Shown: positions 45,063 to 53,398 of the stretch, piece by piece | How the letters are laid out: each line of letters starts with the position of its first letter | How positions within the stretch are numbered: the first letter of the stretch is position 1 | NCBI GenBank assembly: GCA_945874665.1 | Contig: CAMCHJ010000001.1 | Span: forward strand, 1-64,000 | From: Chitinophaga pinensis | Lineage (GTDB): Bacteria; Bacteroidota; Bacteroidia; UBA7662 | Direction: 5' to 3' | Length of the DNA: 64,000 bases | Notes under the pieces: generated by a model | Databases searched by the model: none | Told to the model about the DNA's origin: nothing | What the model saw: the letters and a program-made list of their open reading frames with translations, nothing else | Program-made: the position numbers and the translations under genes

Positions 45063-45076
45063 GTAACCTTGGTTAC
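45063..45076. promoter_or_regulatory. GTAAC-N4-GTTAC palindrome, site A
   Basis: GTAAC-CTTG-GTTAC; the arms extend to GTAACC/GGTTAC, the longest of the four copies. It precedes the best -7 box of the set. Confidence 0.7.
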
Positions 45077-45119
45077 ATGGTTAAAAAAATAAGGGCATTT
45101 ATTGCAAGAAGGCTCACGA

Positions 45120-45866
45120 CTAGCCTTGCTGCCGCTCTTCGCCAGCCAAAAACGCTTCAGCCGCCTTCTGCTCGGCTTGTTTTTTATTCATGTCCACACC
45201 TTTGGCCACCACCTGATCAGCTACAAGCAGGTGCACAACAAATTGCTTGTGCCTGCCCTGTTGCAAGGTATCGGCTACTTCAAAGGCAATATTTTTGCCG
45301 TTTCGGTGGCTCCACTCCACCAAGCGACTCTTGAAATTAGATTCGATGTTTACCAATTCCTCAAAATCTACAAAAACCTTCATGATGCGGTTCTGAACAA
45401 ATTTGAGGGTTTTAGCATAACCGTGATCTAAAAAAAAGGCGCCAATAAAGGCCTCAAACACATCTGCATTCATGTTTTTGCTAGGCCGCTGGTTGCGCTG
45501 GTAACCCGACACATCCTTGAGCAATTGATCGAGGCCCAGTTTGCGTGACAAGCTGTCCAAAAAAACAGCATTTACAATCTTCGAACGCATCTCGGTTAAA
45601 AAGCCTTCGTCGCGAAACGGGAATTTTTTAAACAGCAACTCCGCTACAATCAAATCCAACACCGCATCGCCTAAAAACTCAAGCCGCTCGTTGTTTTTTT
45701 TGTAGCCTATTTCGTTTTCAAGCCGCGCACTAGAATGCGTAAACGCAAGTTTGTATAAACTCACATTGTGCGGCCGACTTCCTGAAATGTTGTAGATAGC
45801 CTTGTAAAGTGGGTCTTTGCCCCTCAGCAGTGTTTGTTGAAACTTGCCAATCAAGTTACTTGCCAC
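45120..45866 (-). CDS. rnc: Ribonuclease III
   Basis: A 248-residue double-strand-specific endonuclease. The catalytic signature NNERLEFLGDAVLDLIVAELL is intact, with the second acidic cluster in MNADVFEAFIGAFFLDHG. A double-stranded RNA-binding domain occupies about 170-245 (VEWSHRNGKNIAFEVADTLQQG ... KKQAEQKAAEAFL). It follows fabF by 3 bp in the acpP-fabF-rnc order that is widely conserved in bacteria. Confidence 0.97.
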   Translation of the reverse strand: MASNLIGKFQQTLLRGKDPLYKAIYNISGSRPHNVSLYKLAFTHSSARLENEIGYKKNNERLEFLGDAVLDLIVAELLFKKFPFRDEGFLTEMRSKIVNAVFLDSLSRKLGLDQLLKDVSGYQRNQRPSKNMNADVFEAFIGAFFLDHGYAKTLKFVQNRIMKVFVDFEELVNIESNFKSRLVEWSHRNGKNIAFEVADTLQQGRHKQFVVHLLVADQVVAKGVDMNKKQAEQKAAEAFLAGEERQQG

Positions 45867-45869
45867 TGC

Positions 45870-47123
45870 TTATTTTTCGTAGGCCCTGAAAATCACAGAG
45901 GTATTGTGCCCACCAAAACCAAAGGTATTGCTCAATGCCGCCCTGATTTTTCGAGGCTGCGCCTTGTTAAAGGTGAGGTTGATTTTGGGGTCAAACAACG
46001 GATCGTCGTTAAAATGGTTGATGGTGGGTGGCACCAAACTGTGCTGCATGGCCATGATGGTGGCGACCGCCTCTGCTGCACCGGCTGCTCCGAGCAAATG
46101 CCCTGTCATGGACTTGGTAGAACTGATGTTCATTTTATAGGCGTAGTCACCAAAAACAGACTGGATGGCCTTGATTTCGCTGATATCACCTAAAGGCGTA
46201 GAAGTGCCATGCACGTTTACATAATCCACTTCTTCAGGCCTCATGCCGGCATCCAACAAAGCAGCATGCATCACATTGGTTGCGCCCAAACCCTCAGGAT
46301 GTGGGGCTGTAATGTGGTAGGCATCAGCCGACATGCCGCCGCCCGCTACTTCAGCATAAATTTTAGCGCCTCGCGCTAAGGCATGCTCTAAATCTTCTAA
46401 TATAAGCGCAGCACCCCCTTCGCCTAGCAAAAAACCGTCGCGATCCACATCAAAAGGACGAGAAGCAGTTTTGGGGTCATCGTTGCGCTCCGAGAGGGCT
46501 TTCATGGCATTAAAACCGCCCACACCCGCTTCGTTAATGGCTGCTTCCGAACCTCCTGTTATAAAGATATCGGCTTTGCCCATGCGAATGTAGTTGAAAG
46601 CATCAATTATGGCGTTGTTCGAACTGGCACAAGCGGATACCGTGGCATAATTAGGGCCACGGAATCCATACTTGATAGATATATAACCAGCCGCTATATC
46701 TCCAATCATCTTCGGTATGAAGAACGGATTGAAGCGTGGCGTGCCATCTCCTCTAATAAAACCAGCTACCTCTTCGAAGAAAGTGAGGATACCCCCAATT
46801 CCCGAACCCCATATCACACCAGCACGGTCAGTGTCGATTTTCTCTAGATTCAAGCCTGAATCCAAGAAAGCCTCCTCTGCCGTAACCAAAGCATAATGGG
46901 TGTAGGGGTCCATTTTGCGCGCCTCCTTCCGATCCATGTGCTGTAGAATGTCGAAGCCTTTGAGCTCCGCAGCAAAACGGGTTCTGAATTTGGATGCATC
47001 AAAACGGGTAATGTGGTCAGCACCGCTGACACCATTAGACAGGGATTGCCAGTACTCACCAACATTGTTGCCAATGGGGGTGAGGGCACCTAATCCTGTA
47101 ACCACTACCCTTCGTAGTTGCAT
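45870..47123 (-). CDS. fabF: 3-oxoacyl-ACP synthase II
   Basis: A 417-residue condensing enzyme of fatty acid elongation. The Cys-His-His triad is visible in SACASSNNAI, NVHGTSTPLGDISE and SMTGHLLGAAGAAEA. It elongates acyl-ACP with malonyl-ACP. It lies 23 bp after acpP and 3 bp before rnc, so the three form one operon. Confidence 0.97.
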   Translation of the reverse strand: MQLRRVVVTGLGALTPIGNNVGEYWQSLSNGVSGADHITRFDASKFRTRFAAELKGFDILQHMDRKEARKMDPYTHYALVTAEEAFLDSGLNLEKIDTDRAGVIWGSGIGGILTFFEEVAGFIRGDGTPRFNPFFIPKMIGDIAAGYISIKYGFRGPNYATVSACASSNNAIIDAFNYIRMGKADIFITGGSEAAINEAGVGGFNAMKALSERNDDPKTASRPFDVDRDGFLLGEGGAALILEDLEHALARGAKIYAEVAGGGMSADAYHITAPHPEGLGATNVMHAALLDAGMRPEEVDYVNVHGTSTPLGDISEIKAIQSVFGDYAYKMNISSTKSMTGHLLGAAGAAEAVATIMAMQHSLVPPTINHFNDDPLFDPKINLTFNKAQPRKIRAALSNTFGFGGHNTSVIFRAYEK

Positions 47124-47146
47124 GCGTTTAATTAAAGTAAATGGGC

Positions 47147-47383
47147 TTACTGGGCGTTTGCTTCCAGGTAAGTAACGGCCTGACCTACAGTCTGAATGTT
47201 TTCAGCCTGATCGTCCGGAATAGAAATGTTAAACTCCTTCTCGAACTCCATGATCAATTCTACGGTATCCAGTGAATCCGCACCGAGATCATTGGTAAAG
47301 CTCGCATCGGTGGTAACTTCGCTTTCGTCTACACCAAGCTTATCAACGATAATGGCGCGAACTTTCTTAGCTATTTCTGACAT
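47147..47383 (-). CDS. acpP: Acyl carrier protein
   Basis: A 78-residue acidic carrier with the phosphopantetheine attachment motif [12 protein letters not shown]. It shuttles acyl chains for FabF and other enzymes. First gene of the acpP-fabF-rnc operon. Confidence 0.98.
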   Translation of the reverse strand: MSEIAKKVRAIIVDKLGVDESEVTTDASFTNDLGADSLDTVELIMEFEKEFNISIPDDQAENIQTVGQAVTYLEANAQ

Positions 47384-47414
47384 TTTTGTATTGGTTTGAG
47401 TGATAATTTCCGTG

Positions 47415-47422
47415 CAATATTA
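47415..47422 (-). promoter_or_regulatory. Candidate -7 box of acpP
   Basis: TAATATTG on the minus strand, one mismatch from TAnnTTTG, 31 bp before the acpP ATG. Confidence 0.35.
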
Positions 47423-47618
47423 GTGTATTCTCAAAAAAAAGCAATGCCAATCCTTTAAAAAAGCTGAATTCCTTGGTTTCCGTGCCTGTAACGCTTTTTT
47501 GTTCGACGGCTTCTGGTTGGTAATTTACAAAAAAACCAAACACAGCCACCTCCGAAAGAAAAAAAACACCACTACAGTTTAATGTGCATCGCATTGCTGG
47601 CAAAACGATTTAATTGTG

Positions 47619-47626
47619 TATTTTTG
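47619..47626 (+). promoter_or_regulatory. -7 box TATTTTTG of the pyk operon
   Basis: Perfect TAnnTTTG box 18 bp before the TTG start at 47645. Confidence 0.5.
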
Positions 47627-47644
47627 CCATAACCACTTCAAAAA

Positions 47645-48070
47645 TTGGCAAAAAAGTTACTTCAGGCAGAACTGGAGCTAGAACAGTCGGTTCTTGGCAT
47701 CAGCACTGTACTCAAGCCTTGGCAGGTAGCCTGGCAAATGAATCAAGCTTTGGGTTTTGACTTGAAGCGCGAGGAAGACCTCCCGCTCCTGCTGGGTCGT
47801 GCTAAAACGCTGAGTTATTTTCAAAAATTTAAATATGAATTACCTGAACTTGGAAGCATGTTGCATTTAGTGGCCAATACAGGCAGTGCGGGCAAATTGC
47901 TTCCTGAATTCGGCAGTACATTCGATTATTTCATCGTGTTTGATGACATCGAAGATTTGCTGAGCGAAGAGCAACTGCTCAGAGGACTTAAAAAAATTCG
48001 TGATTTGACGGTAGTGGTTCCCATTAAAGCCGATGAAAAATTGCGATCAAAACAACATTTAGTATTTTAA
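47645..48070 (+). CDS. IPExxxVDY-type small protein upstream of pyk
   Basis: A 141-residue protein with no catalytic motif, all in short amphipathic segments. Its place directly before pyk (1 bp) is typical of the Bacteroidota IPExxxVDY family, although that exact tripeptide pattern is not obvious here. Translation begins with TTG at 47645. Function unknown; a role linked to pyruvate kinase expression or activity is only suggested by conserved position. Confidence 0.65.
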   Translation: MAKKLLQAELELEQSVLGISTVLKPWQVAWQMNQALGFDLKREEDLPLLLGRAKTLSYFQKFKYELPELGSMLHLVANTGSAGKLLPEFGSTFDYFIVFDDIEDLLSEEQLLRGLKKIRDLTVVVPIKADEKLRSKQHLVF

Positions 48071-48071
48071 A

Positions 48072-49505
48072 ATGTATTCAAACGACAAAAAAACCAAGAT
48101 TGTGGCCACCGTTGGCCCTGCTTGTAGCGAAAAAGACGTGCTCAAACGGATGGTAAAGGCCGGCGTGAACGTATTTAGACTCAATTTTTCCCACGCTGTG
48201 TACGACGTATTGCGCGAAGTGATCAAAAGCATCCGCGAAATCAACGAAGAACTGGGCACCAATGTGGCTATCCTTGGCGATTTACAAGGCCCGAAAATTC
48301 GAATTGGCGAAGTTCAGAACAATGGACTAACACTAAAAACAGGCGACCGATTAAAGCTTATTACTGAGAAATGCATGGGCAATAAAGACCGCATTTATCT
48401 CAATTACTTAGAGTTTCCATTGGATGTTGAAGAAGGTGACCAAGTGCTCCTCGACGACGGTAAAATTAAATTTGAAGTGGTCAGTACCAACCGCCTCGAC
48501 GAAGTAGAGGTTGTGGTGATTCACGGGGGGCTCCTCTCCTCCAAAAAAGGAGTTAACCTGCCCAATACTAAAGTTTCGCTGCCGTCGCTAACCGAAAAAG
48601 ACTTAGGTGATTTAGAGTTTATACTTGATCACAATCTCGACTGGGTTGCCCTTTCGTTTGTGCGTGAAGCTAAAGACATCATCGAGCTGCGCGAACGCAT
48701 CGCTGCACGTGGCAAAAACATCCACATCATCGCCAAAATCGAAAAACCACAGGCCATCGACAACATCGATGGGATTATTGCCGAAACCGATAGCATCATG
48801 GTAGCCAGAGGTGACTTAGGCGTAGAATATCCCATCGAAAAACTGCCTACCATCCAAAAACTGCTGGTACAAAAGTGCTTGAAGCAGAGCAAGCCCGTAA
48901 TCATTGCCACCCAAATGATGGAAAGCATGATTACCAGCTTCATGCCAACCCGTGCCGAAGCCAATGATGTAGCCAATGCCGTATTCGATGGTGCAGATGC
49001 GCTCATGCTGAGTGGCGAAACTTCAGTTGGCCAACACCCCGTACAGGTGGTAGAATACATGGTGCGCATCATCAAAAATGTAGAGGAGGAGGCACAGCAC
49101 ATCTACCACCGCGACAACGAAACGCCACAAGAATCCAACGATTTTATCAGCGATTCGCTCTGTTACATTGCCACCCGTGCCGCCAAATATATCAATGCCA
49201 ATGCAATTATCGGCATGACGAAGTCGGGCTACACCGCCTACCAAATTGCAAGCTACAGACCAAAAGCACCAGTTTTTATCTTCACCCCCGACAAAGCGCT
49301 GCTCACCCGCATCAGTTTGCTGTGGGGCGTTCGGGCGTTTTTCTACGACAAACTCACCACAACCGACGAAACGATTTCCGACGTTTTGAAGATTCTGAAA
49401 GAGAAAAAGTTAGTAAAGAAAGCCGATGTGGTAGTAAACACCGGGGTTATGCCTATCAAAAGCAAAAACCGCGCGAATTTTATGAAGTTTTCAGTAGTAG
49501 AATAA
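48072..49505 (+). CDS. pyk: Pyruvate kinase
   Basis: A 477-residue glycolytic enzyme that makes pyruvate and ATP from phosphoenolpyruvate and ADP. Motifs: KTKIVATVGPAC, FRLNFSHA, the Mg-binding segment MVARGDLGVEYP, and ATQMMESMI. The C-terminal allosteric domain (about 345-477) is present. Followed by a terminator that overlaps the end of the converging HAD gene. Confidence 0.97.
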   Translation: MYSNDKKTKIVATVGPACSEKDVLKRMVKAGVNVFRLNFSHAVYDVLREVIKSIREINEELGTNVAILGDLQGPKIRIGEVQNNGLTLKTGDRLKLITEKCMGNKDRIYLNYLEFPLDVEEGDQVLLDDGKIKFEVVSTNRLDEVEVVVIHGGLLSSKKGVNLPNTKVSLPSLTEKDLGDLEFILDHNLDWVALSFVREAKDIIELRERIAARGKNIHIIAKIEKPQAIDNIDGIIAETDSIMVARGDLGVEYPIEKLPTIQKLLVQKCLKQSKPVIIATQMMESMITSFMPTRAEANDVANAVFDGADALMLSGETSVGQHPVQVVEYMVRIIKNVEEEAQHIYHRDNETPQESNDFISDSLCYIATRAAKYINANAIIGMTKSGYTAYQIASYRPKAPVFIFTPDKALLTRISLLWGVRAFFYDKLTTTDETISDVLKILKEKKLVKKADVVVNTGVMPIKSKNRANFMKFSVVE

Positions 49506-49542
49506 GCTCAAGCCCGTCAATTTACCCTGTTTTTCACAGATT

Positions 49543-49575
49543 AAGGCATGTTGTTACACCAGCATGCCTTTTATT
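49543..49575. terminator. Terminator after pyk
   Basis: Perfect 8-bp stem AAGGCATG / CATGCCTT with a 12-nt loop and a T-rich tail (TTTTATTTT). It extends into the last codons of the HAD gene on the other strand. Confidence 0.7.
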
Positions 49576-50189
49576 TTGGCGATGGTAGGCGCCAAATCGG
49601 TATTGCCAGGATGCAACAAGGTGTGCAAGCCCTCGGCCTGGGCTCCCAATAAATGGCCCGCCGAGTCGTCAATGAAAACGGTTTGGGAAGCTACAAATCC
49701 ATGCTGTTGCAATACGTGTGCAAAAGCATCGCGGTTAGGTTTGCGTTTACCGATGCGTTGCGAATAATGCAGCTCGTCGAAAAAGCTCTCTAAACGCGCT
49801 CCAGCATGCCTATCTGCAAAATCCTGCTCCAACGCATCCACATGTAAGTCGTTGGTATTACTGAGCAGCACGATGTTAAAATCGTTGCGCAAAGGCTGCA
49901 CCAGCTCCAATTGCGACAGCTGCACCTGGCCTAGAATGACATTCCATGCGTGCGCGTAAAAATCGTGTGCCAGCGTTGCGTCGAGCTCTTGCTGCAATGC
50001 AGTTAAAAACTGGTCGGTAGCCATTCCCCCCACCTCGTAGCAATCGAATAGGCCTTGCTGTTGCAGTTTTTGGAGGGAAGTCAACCCAGCCGGCCCCAGC
50101 TTTTCGACAATACGATCGGGAAAACGTTGCATATGCACGTCTATAAACAGTCCCCCTAAATCGAAAATGATGTTTTTAATTTTGGTCAT
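49554..50189 (-). CDS. HAD-superfamily phosphatase
   Basis: A 211-residue hydrolase; start at MTKIKNIIFD (50189), since an upstream in-frame start adds ten basic residues before the first strand. Motif I is FDLGGLFID with the nucleophilic aspartate; motif II is LLSNTND; motif III/IV lies in GKRKPNRDAF and VFIDDSAGH. This is the YihX/HAD-IA type, acting on small phosphoesters such as glucose-1-phosphate. Substrate not predictable. Confidence 0.88.
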   Translation of the reverse strand: MTKIKNIIFDLGGLFIDVHMQRFPDRIVEKLGPAGLTSLQKLQQQGLFDCYEVGGMATDQFLTALQQELDATLAHDFYAHAWNVILGQVQLSQLELVQPLRNDFNIVLLSNTNDLHVDALEQDFADRHAGARLESFFDELHYSQRIGKRKPNRDAFAHVLQQHGFVASQTVFIDDSAGHLLGAQAEGLHTLLHPGNTDLAPTIAKIKGMLV

Positions 50190-50493
50190 GGCCTTCCATC
50201 TGCACCGCAAATCACGCAAAAAGCACGAGCTTTGAGTAAAATTATTTTGATGGCTACTTTATGTCATCCTTTTCACTAAAGTGTGTGAAAAGTGCCTGAA
50301 GAAAACATCCCGTGGAAAGCCTATAAAGAAGTATAAAAGCTTTGCGAAAGGCGGGTAGATCCCTTGGATATCAAACTAAAAACGAAACCTTACAAGAAAG
50401 CCTCAAAAACTATACTGAATAAAGTTCGTCCATATACGAAATGCTTCATTCGGTTCCGTTTTGCAGCTTTTTTATGCAAATTGTATGCAAATG
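50190..50493. other. Gene-free stretch beside the tRNA
   Basis: About 300 bp without a supportable gene, between the HAD start and the tRNA terminator. Short lysine-rich reading frames are broken by stop codons. No repeat, inverted terminal repeat or recombinase signature is visible. It presumably holds the HAD promoter; none stands out. Confidence 0.6.
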
Positions 50494-50530
50494 AAAAAGG
50501 GGCTACATTCTAAAGTGAACGTAACCCCTT
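50494..50530 (-). terminator. Terminator of the tRNA gene
   Basis: Minus-strand stem AAGGGGTTAC / GTAGCCCCTT (one G-U pair), followed by TTTTTC. It lies 10 bp beyond the tRNA 3' end. Confidence 0.75.
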
Positions 50531-50540
50531 CAAAACTATG

Positions 50541-50614
50541 TGGGCCCTGCTGGGCTCGAACCAGCGACCCTCTGATTATGAGTCAGATGCTCTAACCAGC
50601 TGAGCTAAGGGCCC
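50541..50614 (-). tRNA. tRNA with CAT anticodon (Met, or Ile2)
   Basis: A 74-nt cloverleaf on the minus strand: acceptor GGGCCCT / AGGGCCC, D-arm GCTCAGCTGGTTAGAGC, anticodon stem TCTGA / TCAGA around CTCATAA (anticodon CAT), T-arm CTGGTTCGAGCCCAG, discriminator A. CCA is not encoded. Elongator Met is most likely; a lysidine-modified tRNA-Ile cannot be excluded. Initiator is unlikely because the acceptor begins with a paired G-C. Confidence 0.95.
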
Positions 50615-50685
50615 TCAAGGGGATGGCAAAAGTAGCTAATGCCAACAGATTTTGCAATGAAGATTTTTGCAGGTGTACAAATTCT

Positions 50686-51192
50686 CTACGGCGCACCAAC
50701 ATCCACCAACAACAAATTCTCAACAGGTACTGTAATAAAAATCGATTGCTGTAGTATTTCGAGGTCAACACGCACCTTTTTATCGCCGGCCTTCTCCACC
50801 AATATGCCCTGCCGGCCTGCCATGGGCCCCGTTCGAATCTCCACCCGGTCGCCAGTCTTCAAATCCAAATCGCTGCTTTCCACTTCATAGCCCGTATCAA
50901 AAATCCGGCGCAGAAAATCCATTTGATCGTCAGGAATCTGGACGGCTTTGCGCTCAAAGGTTATAAAACGCACAATGCCGTACGTATTTAAAGTATCAAA
51001 ATACTGCGCTTCGGTAATGTGCACAAAAATATAAGACTTAAATACCGGCTCCTCCACCCATTTCACGCGGTCGCTCCACTGCTTGCGCAAGCGCTGCATC
51101 GGTAACCAATTTGCTATCTCCTGCTGGTCGAGATAATGCTTAGCCTTTTTTTCATACCGCGGCTTGGTGTAAGCCGCATACCATTTTTGCAT
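50686..51192 (-). CDS. UpxY/RfaH-type transcription antiterminator
   Basis: A 168-residue NusG paralogue. The NGN domain starts MQKWYAAYTKPRYEKKAKHYL and includes VFKSYIFVHITEAQ; the C-terminal KOW motif is GDRVEIRTGPMAGRQGILVE. Such specialised paralogues in Bacteroidota increase read-through of polysaccharide operons. It follows the UDP-glucuronate decarboxylase gene by 26 bp, a coupling to surface-sugar synthesis. No large capsule cluster lies in the window, so its target operon is probably elsewhere or downstream. Confidence 0.88.
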   Translation of the reverse strand: MQKWYAAYTKPRYEKKAKHYLDQQEIANWLPMQRLRKQWSDRVKWVEEPVFKSYIFVHITEAQYFDTLNTYGIVRFITFERKAVQIPDDQMDFLRRIFDTGYEVESSDLDLKTGDRVEIRTGPMAGRQGILVEKAGDKKVRVDLEILQQSIFITVPVENLLLVDVGAP

Positions 51193-51218
51193 AGAGAAGG
51201 TGGTTCTGGTGGGGTAAG

Positions 51219-52202
51219 TTAGATCGCCCGCGGAAACGAGCGTCCGTGGGCCTCTTTGTACAGCTCTTCTTCAGGCAACGATTTAAAGTAGTCGTAAGTA
51301 ATGCGCAACCCTTCGGCACGGTTTACCTTCGGCTCCCAGCCCAACAGCTTGCGCGCTAAAGTAATATCGGGCTGCCGCTGCTTCGGATCGTCTTTCGGCA
51401 GGTCTTTGTACACGATTTTTTGACTGGTACCGGTCAGTTTGATGATCTCCTCAGCAAATTCTTTGATGGTGATTTCAATCGGATTTCCAATGTTCACTGG
51501 TCCGGCATAATCGCTCTTTAACAGCCGATAAATGCCCTCTACCAAGTCATCTACATAACAAAACGAACGGGTTTGTGAGCCGTCTCCAAAAACCGTGAGG
51601 TCCTCCCCCCGCAACGCTTGGCCGATAAAAGCTGGCAAAGCTCGGCCATCATTGAGGCGCATGCGCGGTCCGTAAGTATTAAAGATGCGGATGATGCGGG
51701 TTTCAACGCCGTGGTAAGTATGATACGCCATGGTGATGGCTTCTTGGAAGCGCTTGGCTTCGTCGTAAACGCCCCGTGGCCCAACCGGGTTTACGTTGCC
51801 CCAGTATTCCTCAGTTTGTGGGTGCACCATCGGGTCGCCATACACTTCAGAGGTAGATGCCACCAAAATGCGCGCTTTTTTATCTTTGGCCAGGCCTAAT
51901 AAGTTGTGGGTGCCCAACGAACCTACTTTGAGGGTTTGGATAGGGATTTTAAGATAGTCGATCGGACTGGCCGGCGAAGCAAAATGCAATATTTCGTCGA
52001 GCTCACCAGCCACATGCACATATTTACTCACGTCGTGGTGGTGAAATTCAAAATTAGGGAGCTGCATCAAATGCTCAATATTACGCATGTCGCCTGTAAT
52101 CAGGTTGTCCATCCCAATTACATCGTAGCCTTCTTTGATAAAACGATCGCACAAATGTGAACCCAGAAAGCCGGCCGCGCCGGTAATTAAAATCCGTGGC
52201 AT
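51219..52202 (-). CDS. UDP-glucuronate decarboxylase (UDP-xylose synthase)
   Basis: A 327-residue short-chain dehydrogenase. [10 protein letters not shown] binds NAD; the catalytic Thr/Ser-Tyr-Lys set is in STSEVYGDP and YDEAKR (YxxxK). [16 protein letters not shown] and [11 protein letters not shown] are typical of UXS. The enzyme converts UDP-glucuronate to UDP-xylose for surface polysaccharide. A consensus -7 box lies 16 bp before its ATG. Confidence 0.92.
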   Translation of the reverse strand: MPRILITGAAGFLGSHLCDRFIKEGYDVIGMDNLITGDMRNIEHLMQLPNFEFHHHDVSKYVHVAGELDEILHFASPASPIDYLKIPIQTLKVGSLGTHNLLGLAKDKKARILVASTSEVYGDPMVHPQTEEYWGNVNPVGPRGVYDEAKRFQEAITMAYHTYHGVETRIIRIFNTYGPRMRLNDGRALPAFIGQALRGEDLTVFGDGSQTRSFCYVDDLVEGIYRLLKSDYAGPVNIGNPIEITIKEFAEEIIKLTGTSQKIVYKDLPKDDPKQRQPDITLARKLLGWEPKVNRAEGLRITYDYFKSLPEEELYKEAHGRSFPRAI

Positions 52203-52218
52203 AAGTTAAATTAGAGTT

Positions 52219-52226
52219 CAAAGATA
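52219..52226 (-). promoter_or_regulatory. -7 box TATCTTTG of the UDP-glucuronate decarboxylase gene
   Basis: Perfect TAnnTTTG box on the minus strand, 16 bp upstream of the ATG, as for the mevalonate operon. Confidence 0.6.
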
Positions 52227-52260
52227 GCCAATCCTGCGAAAAAGACGTAGGAATGTAGTG

Positions 52261-53337
52261 CTACAGCTCGATGTACTGGACAGCAGCATTGGTGGTGCCA
52301 AAAATGGCCTCGACCCGCTTTTTGTCTGTATCGGTTAAGAATATTTGGCCAAACCGTTCTTCTTGTACCAAGCGAAGCAAACTGCTCACCCGCTGCCCGT
52401 CGAGTTTTTCGAAGATGTCGTCGAGCAATAAAAAGGGCTTTTTGCCCGTCATCTCACTTAAAAAAATGCTTTGGGCGAGCTTGAGGCTGATGAGAAAGGA
52501 CTTTTGCTGCCCCTGCGAACCAAATCGCTTTACCGGATGGCCGTTGAGGGTAAACTGCAAATCGTCGCGGTGAATGCCCACGCTGCACCGCCCACTGGCC
52601 AGGTCGTCTCTGCCTGCCTGTTGCATGGCTTTGGCGGGCTCCGCGCCGTTAAAAGCACTCTCGTAGCGAATGCCCACCTGCTCCTTATCTCCCGAAATGC
52701 TGCGGTAAAGGGCTTCAAACAAAGGATTGTACTGGTCGAGCCAAGCCAACCGCTTGCTATACAAAGCCACATTCAAGGGCAGCAGCTGCATGTCAAGCAC
52801 ATCGAGTAGTGTAACATCCACCCGGCCGTCTTGCTTGTACTGCCGCAACAACGCCTGCTTTTGCTGCAAAATTTTGTTGTACCGCATCAAGACTAATAAA
52901 TATTCGCGGTCGGTTTGCGACAACAGCATATCGGCAAAACGTCGACGCACCTCACTGCCTTCATAAATCAAATCGAGGTCGGTAGGGGCAATCATCACCA
53001 CCGGAAACAAGCCAATGTGGTCGGCTAAACGATCATACACCACCCCGTTTTTTCGCAACACCTTTTTGCCTTGCTGCCAGGCGCAAAAAAGCTGGTTTGC
53101 GGTCTCCTCCTCCACTATTTGCGCTTGTAGATTAAAAAAATCTTCTCCAAAACGCACCAGCTGCTGGTCTTGCTGGTTGAAGTAACTGCGCGTCAAGCAC
53201 ATATAATGAATGGCGTCCAAAATATTGGTTTTACCAGTACCATTGGCGCCGGTAATGCTCACCACATCGGCATCAAAACGCCAGTCTTGCCGCTCGGCAA
53301 CACGATAATTCAACAAACCCAGGGACTTCAGCTTCAT
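52261..53337 (-). CDS. recF: DNA repair and replication protein RecF
   Basis: A 358-residue SMC-like ATPase that loads RecA at gaps. Walker A is GANGTGKTNILDAIHYMCL; the signature and Walker B region is FGSQGQQKSFLISLKLAQ and PFLLLDDIFEKLD. Length is normal. Divergent from pdhA with a 61-bp intergenic region. Confidence 0.96.
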   Translation of the reverse strand: MKLKSLGLLNYRVAERQDWRFDADVVSITGANGTGKTNILDAIHYMCLTRSYFNQQDQQLVRFGEDFFNLQAQIVEEETANQLFCAWQQGKKVLRKNGVVYDRLADHIGLFPVVMIAPTDLDLIYEGSEVRRRFADMLLSQTDREYLLVLMRYNKILQQKQALLRQYKQDGRVDVTLLDVLDMQLLPLNVALYSKRLAWLDQYNPLFEALYRSISGDKEQVGIRYESAFNGAEPAKAMQQAGRDDLASGRCSVGIHRDDLQFTLNGHPVKRFGSQGQQKSFLISLKLAQSIFLSEMTGKKPFLLLDDIFEKLDGQRVSSLLRLVQEERFGQIFLTDTDKKRVEAIFGTTNAAVQYIEL

Positions 53338-53398
53338 CTAATCTTGCTCGGATAATAAAATAGGCCGTATATTAGCGGCTCGTTTCGAATTCAAATAC

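Noticed and set aside
47367-47603. Small minus-strand frame upstream of acpP
   Set aside because: Overlaps the acpP start and its promoter region and has no recognisable motif.
50280-50500. Possible decayed integrase or excisionase beside the tRNA
   Set aside because: Translations in all frames are interrupted and show no recombinase motif; I could not support a gene or pseudogene.
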